Notes under the pieces: model-generated | What the model was told of the DNA's origin: nothing | Database searches by the model: none | The model's input: only the letters and a program-made list of their open reading frames with translations | NCBI GenBank assembly: GCA_034509735.1 | Contig: JACGWO010000004.1 | Span: 15,605,395 to 15,669,394, forward strand | Length of the DNA: 64,000 nucleotides | Reading direction: 5' to 3' | Source of the DNA: Sesamum alatum | Taxonomy: Eukaryota > Streptophyta > Magnoliopsida > Lamiales > Pedaliaceae | Program-made: the position numbers and the translations under genes | Part shown: piece after piece, positions 43,001 through 53,231 of the stretch | How the letters are laid out: each line of letters opens with the position of its first letter | Position numbering within the stretch: the first letter of the stretch is position 1

Positions 43001-44062
43001 GACTTCATCAAAAACGAATCCGACCCTTGTGTATACAAGAAGGTCAGTGGGAGCTCCATAGTGTTCCTAGTGCTTTACGTGGATGACATTCTGCTCATTG
43101 GAAATGACGTCAGAATGTTAGGAAACACGAAAGCATGGCTGTCAACCAAGTTTTCCATGAAGGACTTGGGTGAAGCATCCTACATCCTAGGCATCCAGAT
43201 TGTCAGGGACAGATCTAAAAGGATGTTAGGGCTCACCCAAAACTCGTATGTGGAGAAAGTCCTAAAGAGATATCGAATGGACAACTCCAAACGAGGGTTC
43301 CTTCCTATGAGGCATGGGATCAAGTTGTCCAAGAAACAGTCCCCGCAGACTGATGAGGAACTTGAAAAGATGAAAGTCATCCCCTATGCGTCTGCCGTAG
43401 GTAGCATCCAATATGCGGTCCACTGCACCAGGCCTGACATTGCATACGCTTTGAGCGTGACAAGCAGATATCAGTCCTGTGCAGGAGAGGCACATTGGAA
43501 TGCAGTTAAGGGCATCCTTAAGTACCTAAGGAGGACTAAGGAAATGTTCTTAGTCTATGGCAATGGAAAACTAATTCTGGAAGGCTTTAGCGACGCTAGC
43601 TTCCAGTCTGATGACGATGATGCCAAGTCTCAATCAGGGTATGTATTCAAACTCAACGGAGGAGTGGTGACTTGGAAAAGTTCCAAGCAAGCAACCACTG
43701 CTGACTCCACCACTGAGGCTGAATACATAGCGGCTTCAGAAGCTGCCAAGGAAGCGGTTTGGATGAGAAACTACATCCAAGAGTTGGGTGTGGTGCCTAG
43801 CATCGCCGAGCCCGTTGTCATCTTCTGTGATAACAACGGTGCAATAGCGCAAGCGAAGGAACCGAGATCTCACCACCGTTCCAAACACATTCTTAGACGC
43901 TACCATCTTCTTAGAGAAATGGTAGGAAGAGGTGACGTTCGGATGGACCGAGTCAACTCAGCAGACAACACAGCAGACCCGCTGACAAAGCCTATGTCGC
44001 AAAGTGCTCATACGCAACATCTTGAGAAGATGGGGATTAGGCATATGGGTGATTGGCTTTAA
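40010..44062 (+). CDS. Copia Gag-Pol polyprotein, intact (A3)
   Basis: A single 1350-residue frame encodes all proteins for particle formation, cDNA synthesis and integration, in Ty1/copia order (integrase before RT). Gag is about residues 1-290, with a zinc knuckle C267-I-N-C-x4-H-x4-C280 after a Lys/Gly-rich stretch. Protease has the active site D306-T-G. The gag-pre-integrase zinc site is H440, H445, C471, C474. The integrase triad is D501, D564, E600 (D-x62-D-x35-E). RT spans about 860-1115 with D938 and the YVDD box 1023-1026. RNase H spans about 1185-1330 with D1195, E1236/E1238 region and D1274. No stop or frameshift was seen. Gag and Pol share one frame, so the Gag:Pol ratio must be set without frameshifting. 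The start is fixed by the conserved 'MSKNPLSTILE' seen in A2 and A4. Lineage within copia not assigned. Confidence 0.97.
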   Translation: MSKNPLSTILETNKFNGTNYNDWLRNLRIVLDYENQGYVMDEPLPRTLPEGSTPEERETFETWHKDNRKVRSIILASMTNEIQKQYERLDDVPSIMARLKDCYAVPDRHTRYVATKAFFGTKMTEGSSVQEHGVKMLTLVEKLEDLKAGLDNETYIDVILQSLPPSFDQFIVNFNMNALEKGIHELINMLVQYEATTKKSTPSVLFGGASTSKTKGKGAGRWKRKKGKGKAVIAATNTQSVPIAKEGKGKGKGKVVSKQQSKAYDICINCREKGHWKRECPKLFSNQGIFVIEVNMVTNSASWVLDTGCGAHICNDLQVLKRSRKLSSGDMILKLGNGKAISAEAVGSATLVISDTISIELEQVYFVPSMIKNIISIPLLDNNGYEFKINKNCFYLMRCGIAHLLGTLHNGLYILQQTNFVLNAQHKRKLDNNGNARLWHARLGHISQDRMKRLVDSKNLEVGDLSDLPTCESCLRGKMTKKPFVGQSRLATGLLDLVHTDVCGPLRTQARGGFSYFITFTDDHSRYGYVYLMRYKSEALERFKEFRLEVENQTNCKIKVLRSDRGGEYLSAEFLDYLKEHGIISEWTPPGTPQLNGVSERRNRTLLDMVRSMMSFTKLPLSFWGYALETAAKLLNLAPTSVVTQTPYEIWHGKPASYNYLKVWGSPAYVKRLVGDKLESRSSLCRFVGYPKETAGYYFYDPLEQKVFVSRNAVFLEQGFPEDIQPDELILEESSDGTQPSETVAETSPRGFRIDTRRTDQPREVQHARHEGQPQERPVPVPEPPAPIQSAPTVTTNVPVLRRSTRESRPPVRYGFLGATDLLDNDPKTYGEAMSDIDSGKWLEAMKTEMDSMSENQVWRLVDPPKGVKPVGCKWVYKRKLGVDGEVTTFKARLVAKGYTQRPGVDFEDTYSPVAMAKSIRILLAIAAWYDYEIWQMDVKTAFLNGFVKEEIYMDQPEGFTVTGEEQKVCRLQKSIYGLKQASRSWNIRFDEVIRGYDFIKNESDPCVYKKVSGSSIVFLVLYVDDILLIGNDVRMLGNTKAWLSTKFSMKDLGEASYILGIQIVRDRSKRMLGLTQNSYVEKVLKRYRMDNSKRGFLPMRHGIKLSKKQSPQTDEELEKMKVIPYASAVGSIQYAVHCTRPDIAYALSVTSRYQSCAGEAHWNAVKGILKYLRRTKEMFLVYGNGKLILEGFSDASFQSDDDDAKSQSGYVFKLNGGVVTWKSSKQATTADSTTEAEYIAASEAAKEAVWMRNYIQELGVVPSIAEPVVIFCDNNGAIAQAKEPRSHHRSKHILRRYHLLREMVGRGDVRMDRVNSADNTADPLTKPMSQSAHTQHLEKMGIRHMGDWL

Positions 44063-44067
44063 AGGTC

Positions 44068-44078
44068 AAGTGGGAGAT
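44068..44078 (+). other. A3 polypurine tract
   Basis: 'aagtgggagat' lies between the Gag-Pol stop (44060-44062) and the 3' LTR. It primes plus-strand DNA synthesis. Confidence 0.85.
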
Positions 44079-46068
44079 TGTTAGAATAGGTGACCATGTA
44101 AGCCAATTTTGGCGGGTATATGTAACCTATGTCTAGACAATTATAGGTGTTTTGATAAATCATTAATGAATAAAGAAGTGAATTTTCATTTGGCATTACT
44201 TTGTTTGTGTTCACTTGCACCTATTTTTTCATATCTGTTCACTACGCAAACAAAGCCCACGGACTGAGATTTGATTTCGGGGACTGGGACTACGCTTGGA
44301 GGTAGGTCCATGAAATCAGTCTTCCCGAATCAGTCCGGAAATCTCCAAGTCAAGGAATCCCGAAAATGGGTACCGGGATTCCATTTGAGACTTGCACTAA
44401 GCATCTGCTGTCGTGTTTCATCGACGGGTGACGAGGATCGTCTAAGCAGTGTTAGTGGGTTAGCCTGCTAGGATGCAGCTGACTGAGGTGACTCGTGGGA
44501 ACCGTCTTACGGAGGACCTTGAGTATGGTCTGCAAGGTATGACGAGTATTCCCGGTTCCAACGGTACAGGTCAAGTCCTTTGACTTGAGGAATTGCTGAG
44601 TTTACCTGTACATCAGGGCTGTATCTTAGGTATGGTGAGAGATTGCCAGAATTCTCTTTGGTAGTCATAAGCCATGTCTAGTGCAGTCCTGGTGTGCAAA
44701 GTGACAGTAGTTTCCAAGAAAGGATCTGTCTCCTGTCAATAGGCTTTGACAGTTGAGTCTCATGTATACTCTAGGTCTTGTCCCTAAAACTGTGGCCACA
44801 GTGACTGAACAGAAGGGAAGGTTTCCCTTGCGGCGTTTAGTGAGGACAGACCGACACTTAGGTCCAAGATGGGTACCTGCGTTATCCGTGCCCTAGACAC
44901 TAAGTGATGAGACCGAAGACAGAAGGACAAACGTACTGTTAGAGCCTAAATGTTCATCCCTGAATATTTCACCTAGTCTCTAGTGCCATGGACCGTTGCT
45001 AGATGGCCACCCATGGTAACGGACGGATTCTAGGAATCCGACCAAGTCTAGCTGAATGGTGAACCTAAAGAGTCACACACTATCCACACACAATTAAATA
45101 TTTAATTTGGAATTAAATATTGGAGTGAAGGAATGATTAAATTAGATTTAATCGGGACCTTTATTTTTCTTGGAGAAATAATTCTTTCTATTTGATAGAA
45201 GGAATTAAATTGATAAATTGGATTTATCAAAAGGATTTATTTAATGGGCTTAAATAATATTTATATTTATTTTAGCCTCTTGGAAATATTTAAATAGGTT
45301 TTAAATATTTCCATTAAATTAAATTAAATCAACGGTTGAGATTAATGGGAGAGATGGATGGCTAGGATCGTTTTGACTAGGTCAAAACACTAGTTTGACT
45401 AGGACTTTGACTAGGTCAAAATCCTAGTCAAATTAGAGTTCTTAAAAGAGGAGTTTAAAGAGGATTAAAACTCCTCTTCTATATAAACCCCTAGCATCCT
45501 ACAATTTACATGATGATGAATCTCCAACACACACACTACAACACACACACACGAATCTCTCTCTCCCATCTCTCTCGTCCGCCCTCTCTCTCTCTCAAGA
45601 AAAATTATTTTCTTGATTCTTTTGTTCTTGGAACATTAGAATCTTGATGAATCAATACCATTAATTGATAATGTGTTATTGATTCATCCACTCCAAAATT
45701 ATACACTTGTTCGTTGCTAGCACGACGTGCAAGATACGTGGGTGGATCGTGTGTCACGATTTGGAGGGTCTCAAGAACGAGATCTTGGTGCAAAACGGGG
45801 AACAACGCGTGTAGCCGTGGAAGACGAAAACGACAACGGGTAGGTCTCGTTTATGTTTTTCGTCCTCTTTTATTTTCCAACCCTATGGCCTCCATGATTT
45901 ATTTTATGTTATTCGTTCATGAGATACACCGAACGCCCGGGAAATTTCAAAGGCACACCCTTTGAAACGTGTTTTAATTTAAAAGCATGTTTAAATTCCG
46001 CATTTATTTTTAATTATACCGCGCTTCCGCATTCGCGCTTTTCCCGGGACGATCCACATAATCTTTCA
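44079..46068 (+). repeat. A3 3' LTR
   Basis: 1990 bp. It differs from the 5' LTR by one fewer T near 44226, T for A near 44821, one fewer T near 45610 and G for T near 45819 (by eye). TATA at 45480-45487. Confidence 0.97.
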
Positions 46069-46073
46069 GTCTC

Positions 46074-48122
46074 ATCATCCTTGACGACTAAGACTTCATC
46101 TTCGAGCTACTACAATGCGTCAACTCGAGTTAGAAACAAAAAAAGATCTTATTGCTAAAAAAATAGGGAGAAACGGGTAAGAAAGATAACCTCCTTGGCA
46201 AAATTCAACATCGATGGTTCATGACTTAAACCCTCACCATCAACGTCGACGTTTGTTGGCTATGAATCCCTTTTAAGCGTCTTCCAATGATGATCAGAAT
46301 TGCTACTCCCACTTACTTCCGAGGAACGTAGAGCTTTTTTCTTCTTATTTACTTCAAGGTGTTTTGACCACTTGAGAATTTCTCTTGGGAGGAGAGATAG
46401 CCTGCTCGCGAGGTTGATCTTGGGCAACTCCTTCAACACACTCCTTGCCCTTGGGAGAAACTTGACTTGGGCTTGAGGCAAGCAACCTTGCCACATTTTC
46501 TTCAAAGTAGCCCCCATGAACGTCGGCCCACCACTTTTTGTACGACTTAGAGGAGAACTTCTTAGGCATGGAAGGAAACCGCACTTTCTCCATGGTCTTG
46601 GACAAAATGCACAAATGTCAATGACGGATTCCAACTTCTAAAGAGGCCTTGATAACGTCTTGTGAAAAAATCCCCGGCACTTCTTGGAAGAAACCAAATT
46701 GCGTTCGAATCGATGGGGGCTATAGGGCTCGACAACAAAATGATCGTCTTGGCACAGAGGAAGACAGTTTGAATGAACGGTCCTAAAATAGGTTTTTTCA
46801 GATTCTGTGGCATGCCCGTCGTCTATGAATGAAAATCCTTTTCTTTCACAATCATGTTGCAAGTCCAAGAGATAAAGTCGCCTCTGTGAAGCCGCCTTCT
46901 CGCCTCTTTCAGATTGTAGTATTTCGCACCTCCTTCGCTTGAGAAGAGTGTCATCTTGGGCCCACGAACATTTTACACGATTTGATAACGAGTCTTGAAA
47001 TAATAAGCTATCCAACTACAAACAAAGTGAATCGAAAATGGAGAATGTACGCGAGTTGGCCTTGGGGAGTTAGAGATCTTGTTCAAACCTCTGTAGATGC
47101 TAGCCAAGATAGGGACAGCAAGACCAACCCTTCAACCGGCTGCTATAGCACTTGCCACTTTGAAAACACTTAGACGTATTAAACTAACGCCTTGAATGGG
47201 AAGAGCGAAGGTGCAAAGCCAACACGCCAAGTACGCCACCAAGAAAGTCTCTTCCTTCAAGCTTCCTTCAACGCCAAACTTTGAGAATAATGTGCACTCC
47301 AAAGATTCCGAAAGGGTTATGAGTCGACTTAGGACGAACTGTCTTTTTCTCTTTACGCGGAGAGGGTTTGTAGTACCACGTGTCCCTTCTAAACCAATGC
47401 ATGATCCACTTGTCGGCAGGAACTTGGGAGGATTGACCATCGTTACTACTCCTTTGGATCAAATGTTCATCCCGCTTCGTCGACACCGTTAAGCTCTTGG
47501 GCGCTTGGTACGACTTCATTGAAAAGGAGTCCGATCATAGGAAGTCCAGTAAGGGTACACACGTCCCACAACGAGATGGACAACTCTCCAAATGATGTCA
47601 GAAGAGTGTTAGTTGACGGGCACCACACTTCGCAGAATGTCTTGATGATGTTGGAATCGCGGTCGTAAGTGAACAACGAGGCATACACGGCATCATATAC
47701 TTGAGCTGCAACTAACTTGTGCTTGCATCGGCTGAGTACATCCTCCGTCCACTCCCAAAAGCCTTTGATGTAGCTGAGGTCGCCGGGAAAGTGAACGTTG
47801 TCGCCCCACTTGTCTTTCCCTTCAATGATACGGCGGCCTAACGTAGGTAGAAAACTTGGTTCATCAGAACAACAGTGGTGAGTCGCTTGCAAAGAGTACA
47901 CCTGGAAGTCTTGCTCAATGAAACTTCTCGAGACCATTGCTTCATGTGAAGTGGATGTGTCAATCTCGGCCATTGCTTCGCGTATCGACCGATAAGATGA
48001 GTATGAGTCATCAAAATTGTTCCTTTCTCCATGAGTTGACTTTCATCATCAAAAATTAGTAATTTTTGTTGATTGGATGAAAGAGACTCATCTTTGAGGT
48101 AAACCATGTCGCAACCTATCAA
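46074..48122 (-). pseudogene. Gypsy G1 antisense ORF: plant mobile domain (PMD)
   Basis: Read from 48122 downwards, opposite to G1 pol. The best segment (47973-47467) has 'FWEWTEDVLSRCKHKL', 'VYDAVYASLFTYDRD' and then 'FCEVWCPSTNTLLTSFGELS' with 'SLWDVCTLTGLPMIG', the hallmark of PMD (PF10536). After frame changes follow 'ADKWIMHWFRRDTWYYKP' (about 47420), 'EETFLVAYLACWLCTFALP' (about 47250) and 'FVVEPYSPHRFERNL' (about 46735). Several frameshifts and stops break it, and A3 splits off its C-terminus. PMD proteins occur in Tat gypsy antisense ORFs and in the host genes MAIN and MAIL1. The role in the element is unknown. Confidence 0.75.
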
Positions 48123-49670
48123 AGCACAAAAAAATAGATTTAAATGAGTCAGTAAAAAAAACTCAAATAGACCAAAAGAGAAATAAGAGCTATGGCATAC
48201 CGTTGGTAAACCACATGGGAATATGTCAAATAAAAGTTATAGTCAATATCAATTACACGTTGACTATTAACTTCTTGAATACAAAGTCTATTTCCTAATT
48301 ATTGTAGTATGCTGGAAAAATATGCTATGCCCTTTGATGGATCTCTCTTGAATAAACGAATTGAAGTTAAAAAAAAAAAAAAAAAAGGACAAAAGAGGAA
48401 GAAGAGAAAAGCATTATTGAACCAGCTGCAAGCAACTCAAATATATGATGTGGGTGAGTTCAAATTCCATGAAGTCTTCTATAGGAATTCAAGGGTACAC
48501 GAAATAATTTCCAACGGGCCTAAATAATTCACAAATTCATGTTGAAACCCATGGGACAATTTTCTCCATGACAGGCATTCACAATTTCTTAAAACAACAC
48601 GTGGGTCAAAGTTTTGACTACAAAGCATTGACTCATAAATGTTTTATTGAATGATTGTTTGTTCCAGATAATTTAAGAGCAACATGATAAAGCCTTTCAA
48701 ATCAAGTACATTTTGTGGGTATTTTGATCAACCAAATTCCTCATGCTTTAGCCCAATTTTTTTTTCTAGGAAGAAGAGCTTAGTTGTGAAGATGATGTAA
48801 AAAAGTGGACGCTAAACTGAATAGAAATTCCAAAGAGCATCATAAGTTAACCTATGATTTATCATACAAGAAACACGGTCTACTAAGTAGGGAGCTGAAT
48901 CTCGTAAAACAAAATTGCAAACGGTGAATTCTTCATATGCTTTGGAGAGAAATGCAATCCATGAATTGCAAGTGTATAACAAAAAAAACAACAAAACAAA
49001 AGAGATGGTTTTCAGTAAAGAAAGAAGAAAATGGAAAAGGAAAAACGTGAAAGAAAAAAAGAGAGGAAATTGAAACTACAATTACCGTAATTTGCCGAGT
49101 TAACTTCGAAAAAAAAAAATCAGAGCTTCAAGTTCTTCAAATCTTCAAAAGGAATTCTGCAGAAATTCATTGGGCATTAGCACATACCCTTGTGTGTATA
49201 CACGGAAATTGAAGAAGAAAAAAATATTTAGTTATTGTAAAATACCTCAAGAACGTAGAAAATCATGGTTTGGATGGCCATATTTTTAGCTGCTTATATA
49301 GTTATTTATTAGTATATGTTTAGTTTAAATAGTTTGGTGAGTCTTAACCCCGAATGAACTCAAATTCAAAAGTTTATAGGCAGTCACATCCCGAATGACA
49401 TGTTCGGAGTTGTTGAAGTCCCTCTTCAAGATGACTTGCTGTGGGATGTTCTCTGTGAAGGGAAGATGGCAAAGATGCAAGCCTTTGATTATGTGGGCCT
49501 AGAAGTTAAAAAAAAAATCATATTCCTTAGCTGAAAGACAATATTCCTTGGAATTTGTCCGGTGTAGAAAGCAAACTCATGAAAATTGTGGGGACCAAAA
49601 AAAGTTTGATCCGTATTTTCGCGACTCATTCACTTCAAAAATTACATGTTCAAGAATATATTTGTAAACG
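48123..49670. other. G1 non-coding spacer between antisense ORF and 3' LTR
   Basis: About 1.5 kb without a credible gene. It should contain the promoter of the antisense ORF on the minus strand, but I cannot point to a convincing TATA box. A 17-base A run sits near 48370 and creates a Lys-rich spurious ORF (48309-48527). Confidence 0.55.
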
Positions 49671-49686
49671 AAGCTCGAGGGGAATT
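49671..49686 (+). other. G1 polypurine tract
   Basis: 'gctcgaggggaatt' directly precedes the TG of the LTR, as usual for plant gypsy elements. Confidence 0.65.
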
Positions 49687-50072
49687 TGTAGACAAATAAA
49701 TTTTGCAACCAATCAAATGACGACAACTGGAAAATATATAGTATTTATCGATTATATTCTATTTTTCCATTTATATTTTGGAATTTACTGAATTAATTCT
49801 AAATATAAATAGTTAATTTAATTGACATTTTAATATATATTTTGTTATCAAATTAACGACGGACAAATGGCGAATGAGGTGTTTCGACCAATCAAATCAA
49901 GACAAATAGTTTTTATATCATCTCTTTAAAAAATACAAAATTTAAAGAGATAATATCAAAATCAACCAATCATGTCTTCTCAAATATTTACTGTATTATC
50001 TCTTTAAATTAAAATAAAGAGATAATACAAAATAAGTGTTCAAGTTCATCATAACTCTATTTCTTTGACAGC

Positions 50073-50080
50073 TATATAAA
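50073..50080 (+). promoter_or_regulatory. TATA box of G1 LTR
   Basis: tatataaa in 'gacagctatataaaggg', inside the gypsy LTR with the leader-like sequence downstream. Confidence 0.65.
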
Positions 50081-50597
50081 GGGATCCTTAGAACTCATTC
50101 AAGATATACACATACATACAATTGAAGATACAAGCAAGAGAGCATTCAAGAAGTCCCAAAATCCTCTTAAGCGGAAATCAAGGAAGATCTACGACGTTCA
50201 AGGCTAGATTCAAGGCGTTCGTCGCGAAAATCATCCAAAGTCAACATTTGATTCAAGAAGAAGTCGGAAGACTAACGAATTAACGTTATAAAGACACAAA
50301 TCTACCTTGGCAGAAAGGTCAAAGCTTCAAATCCACCAAGAATATTTCAAATTTAAGCCATATATTTCAAGTTCATAGCATCTAATCCAGGAATAAGTCG
50401 GAAGACCCCTGAATTAACATTATTTGAAGACCAAAGGCAACGCGAAGGAGATCAAAACGTCAAGTTCCACCTCCAAAGTTGCCGAAGTCAAAGATCACGT
50501 CCTTGAAGTGAAGAATCAGAGGTTCTAAATAAAGGTTTCGCACCCACACAAGCATTCAATCCGTTCAAAGAATTTATTTGTAATATTTTCTTATTTC

Positions 50598-50603
50598 AAT
50601 AAA
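50598..50603 (+). terminator. Polyadenylation signal of G1 LTR
   Basis: AATAAA in 'ttcaataaatagagg', about 30 bases before the LTR end. Confidence 0.45.
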
Positions 50604-50794
50604 TAGAGGAATATAAAAATTTGTTTACAGAGATATCTATGCCATTTTAATGAGTTTGAGTATGATCATAATAATCAGTTGACTGATAAATTTTCCCTCC
50701 AATAAGATTTTATAAGCAGTCACATGAAATTAGAAATAAAGAATTGTATTGGTAAGGATGTTGAAAAATATAGGGATAAATTTGATATATGAAA

Positions 50795-50974
50795 TGGTGG
50801 AAGTAAACATCAGAGGTTTTCGATTCTCTCAAAGATGGCTTAGGATGTTTTGTAGTTCTCGTCCTGACTGTTTCTTTAGATGCTACATTTAACATAGAAA
50901 GTCGTGTTCTAGATGCATTTAGAAACTCATTGTCTCATAAAATTCTTCAATCCCTTATTTATGCTCAAAATTGA
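50795..50974 (+). pseudogene. hAT transposase C-terminus (dimerisation domain)
   Basis: Starts 'WWK' (50795), then with frame changes 'QRFSILSKMA' and 'DVL', and from about 50880 in one frame 'TVSLDATFNIESRVLDAFRN' followed by 'SLSHKILQSLIYAQN' and TGA at 50972-50974. The order W-W-K, L-S-K-M-A-x-D-V-L, the S-x-F-S-type loop (here D-A-T-F-N), R-V-L-D-x-x-R-x-S-L and L-I-x-A-Q is that of the hAT family dimerisation domain (PF05699). Only this end remains, with at least two frameshifts. The BED finger, catalytic core and terminal repeats are not seen in 50630-51203. Confidence 0.72.
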
Positions 50975-51203
50975 ATTTGTAAACTAATTGTATACTTGGT
51001 CATATAATGCGTGATTGTCGACAACAATTTGAATAGGGTATCTCGGTGGCAGGTGGTGAATTCCAGTACGTACAACCATGGTTGCATGAATCTCATGCAA
51101 TTTGTTAGTTCACAAGGCTTGTGGTACAGGGGTCTGGCAGTGGAGGCACAAGGGTGGATGATAGGCTCCAAATGAGAAGGTTTGCTCATTCTGATGGCAA
51201 TCG
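50975..51203. other. Unassigned sequence between hAT remnant and LTR C
   Basis: No feature recognised. It may be the 3' flank of the hAT remnant. The five bases aatcg before LTR C (51199-51203) would be its target duplication, but the partner lies outside the window. Confidence 0.4.
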
Positions 51204-51740
51204 TGTAAGAAAATGTGGATCGTCCCGGGAGAAAGTGCAAGTGCGGAAGCACGGTATGTAAAAAACATAAATCGTAAATCATACATTAACGACAAAATTA
51301 AAGATATCGTTCAAGGGGTGTTCCCTTGAATCTACCGGGCGTTTGGTGTATCTCTTGAATAAAAGAAAACATACATGCTAGATTCATAGGGGCCATAGGA
51401 TTGAAACGAAAGAAATGTAGTAAAAGTTACTTACCCGTTGTAGATTTCTTCGTTCAGGTACACGCGTTTTTCCACGTTTTGCATCCCAATGTAGGAATCC
51501 TCTAAAGCGTACACGCAATTCACCGGATCTTGATTCCATCATGCTAGCAAGAGATAAAGAAGAAAAGGGAAGAACGAATCAACTGAATGTTAGAATTAAC
51601 GTGATCGATTCTTCTAACGTTCCCTTGTATCAAAGACAAGGAAACAAGAGGTTTGTTGGAGTTAATAGAGGAGAGGGGACGAGAGATTGAGATGAAGAGG
51701 GTAGCCGTGTGTGTGTGTATGTGAGATGAGAGTGTAGAGA

Positions 51741-51776
<36 letters not shown>

Positions 51777-53231
51777 GAGTATTTATAGGAAACATAGTTT
51801 CCTATTCCTACTCAAACTCTCCTAAAGAGGCACACTTGACTAGGATTTTGGCCTAGTCAAATCCTACGCAACCTAGGTTTTGATTAAGTCAAACTTAATC
51901 ATAGCCCTTCATCTCATCAAGCCCCCAAGGTCAATCTCGTCTGTCCGTCCATCCTTTGATGGACTTTATGGAATATTTAAATCCTATTTAAATAGTCCAA
52001 TGGGCTTCTAATAAACATCAAATAAACATTTGAGCCCAACAATAATATTTTCATCTAGTTAAAGATGCAAATTGCCCATTTCATAAATCCAATTTATGAA
52101 TCAAGCCTAATTAATCTAATTAAAGACTAGACACTCCAAGAAGAAAACCAATTTAATCTAATAAAATTGTTCGATCTTCTGGAATTAATCTCCAATTAAT
52201 TCCTCTATTTCCGATGAATCGTATGTGGCTCTTTAGGCTCACCCTCAGCTAGACTTGACCGAATCTCCAATCATCACATGATAGGAATTCGTCCATCACC
52301 ATGGGTGGCTATCTAGCAATGGTCCATGGCACTAGAGACTAGGTGAAATTATGGCGTGAACTTTAGGTTGTCGAATACGTATGTCCTTCCATCTACTATC
52401 TCACAGCCATAGTTTAGGGTATGGACCTTGGACGTCAGTACCATTCTTGACATAAGCCTCGACTCGTCCACACACTAAACGCCACTAGGATCCCATCCCA
52501 TTGTTCAGTCACTGTGGCCACAGATTTATGAAGGACGAGTCAAGAGTATAAGTTAGACACTACTATCAACAGTTTGACAGGAGACAGATGCTTTCTTGGG
52601 ACTCACCATCCACAATGCACATCTTGACTGCACTAGACAGAGCTTATAACAACCAAGTCCTTTGTCTTGGTGGTCTCTCGCAAAACCTCAGATTCAGACA
52701 TGACATGCATGTGACAGCCGTAGTCCCTCAAGTCCGAGGACAAATCTCGTACTGTCGGGACCAGGAATACTAGTCATACCGACCAACCCACTCAAGGTTT
52801 CCCATATGACAATTCCCACAAGTCACCTCAGTCAGCCTGCACCATGTTGGCCAACCTAATGACATTGTATGGACGAACCTCATCACTTGTCGATGAAATG
52901 CGACTGCAATTATTTAGTGCAAGTCTCAAGTGGATCCTCGAACCTAATCTCGAGGTCCTTGACTTGGAGTATTTCAGACCGATTCACAAAAGCTTGTCTC
53001 ATGACTGGCAACTTATGCATAGCCTCGCTTCTTGAATTAATGCTACTGGTCTGTGGGCTTTGGTTGTGCATTCAATAGTTGTAAATATTGAATGGAAAGT
53101 GAACATAATCAAAGTATAAATATCGTAACTGAACATCACTTTTATTCAGAGTAAATTATTTATGCTACGGATTGTCAGAAACAAGATACATAAGCCCAAC
53201 TAGATTGGCTTCATGTTCACCTATTCTAACA
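51204..53231 (-). repeat. Copia element C, 3' LTR
   Basis: 2028 bp from 'tgtaagaaaatg' to 'ttctaaca' on the plus strand (TG...CA in minus sense). Next to it, in minus sense, lies a purine-rich 'gaatggcagat' tract and the end of RNase H, which proves that it is the 3' LTR. TATA (minus) at 51787-51780; W-box-like 'ttgac' motifs at 51836-51900. Blocks such as 'ggtccatggcactagaga' are shared with family A, but overall divergence is high, so this is a related, separate family. Confidence 0.88.
51744..51773. repeat. (GT)15 microsatellite
   Basis: Perfect GT run in the leader part of LTR C, the same relative place as the GT runs in family A LTRs. Confidence 0.95.

Larger units (their letters stand above)
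35634..46068 (+). mobile_element. Copia element A3 (family A), complete and young
   Basis: 10,435 bp: 5' LTR 35634-37625, PBS 37627-37641, leader with G/C hairpin block 37843-38478, Gag-Pol 40010-44062, PPT 44068-44078, 3' LTR 44079-46068. The 5-bp target duplication gtctc is at 35629-35633 and 46069-46073. By eye the LTRs differ by only two substitutions and two one-base indels over about 1990 bp, so the insertion is recent. It sits inside the antisense ORF of gypsy G1. Structurally it appears autonomous. Confidence 0.98.
49687..50629 (+). repeat. Gypsy G1 3' LTR
   Basis: 943 bp bounded by TGTAGACAAA (49687) and TTTGTTTACA (to 50629), inverted termini matching at 9 of 10 bases. Promoter elements lie in the expected order: TATA 'tatataaa' at 50073-50080, then a purine-rich leader, then AATAAA at 50598-50603. 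No second copy is in the window because the 5' side of G1 is missing, so the boundaries rest on the terminal motifs and PPT. Confidence 0.75.

Noticed and set aside
48309..48527. Lys-rich ORF
   Set aside because: It is created by a 17-base A run and has no homology signature.
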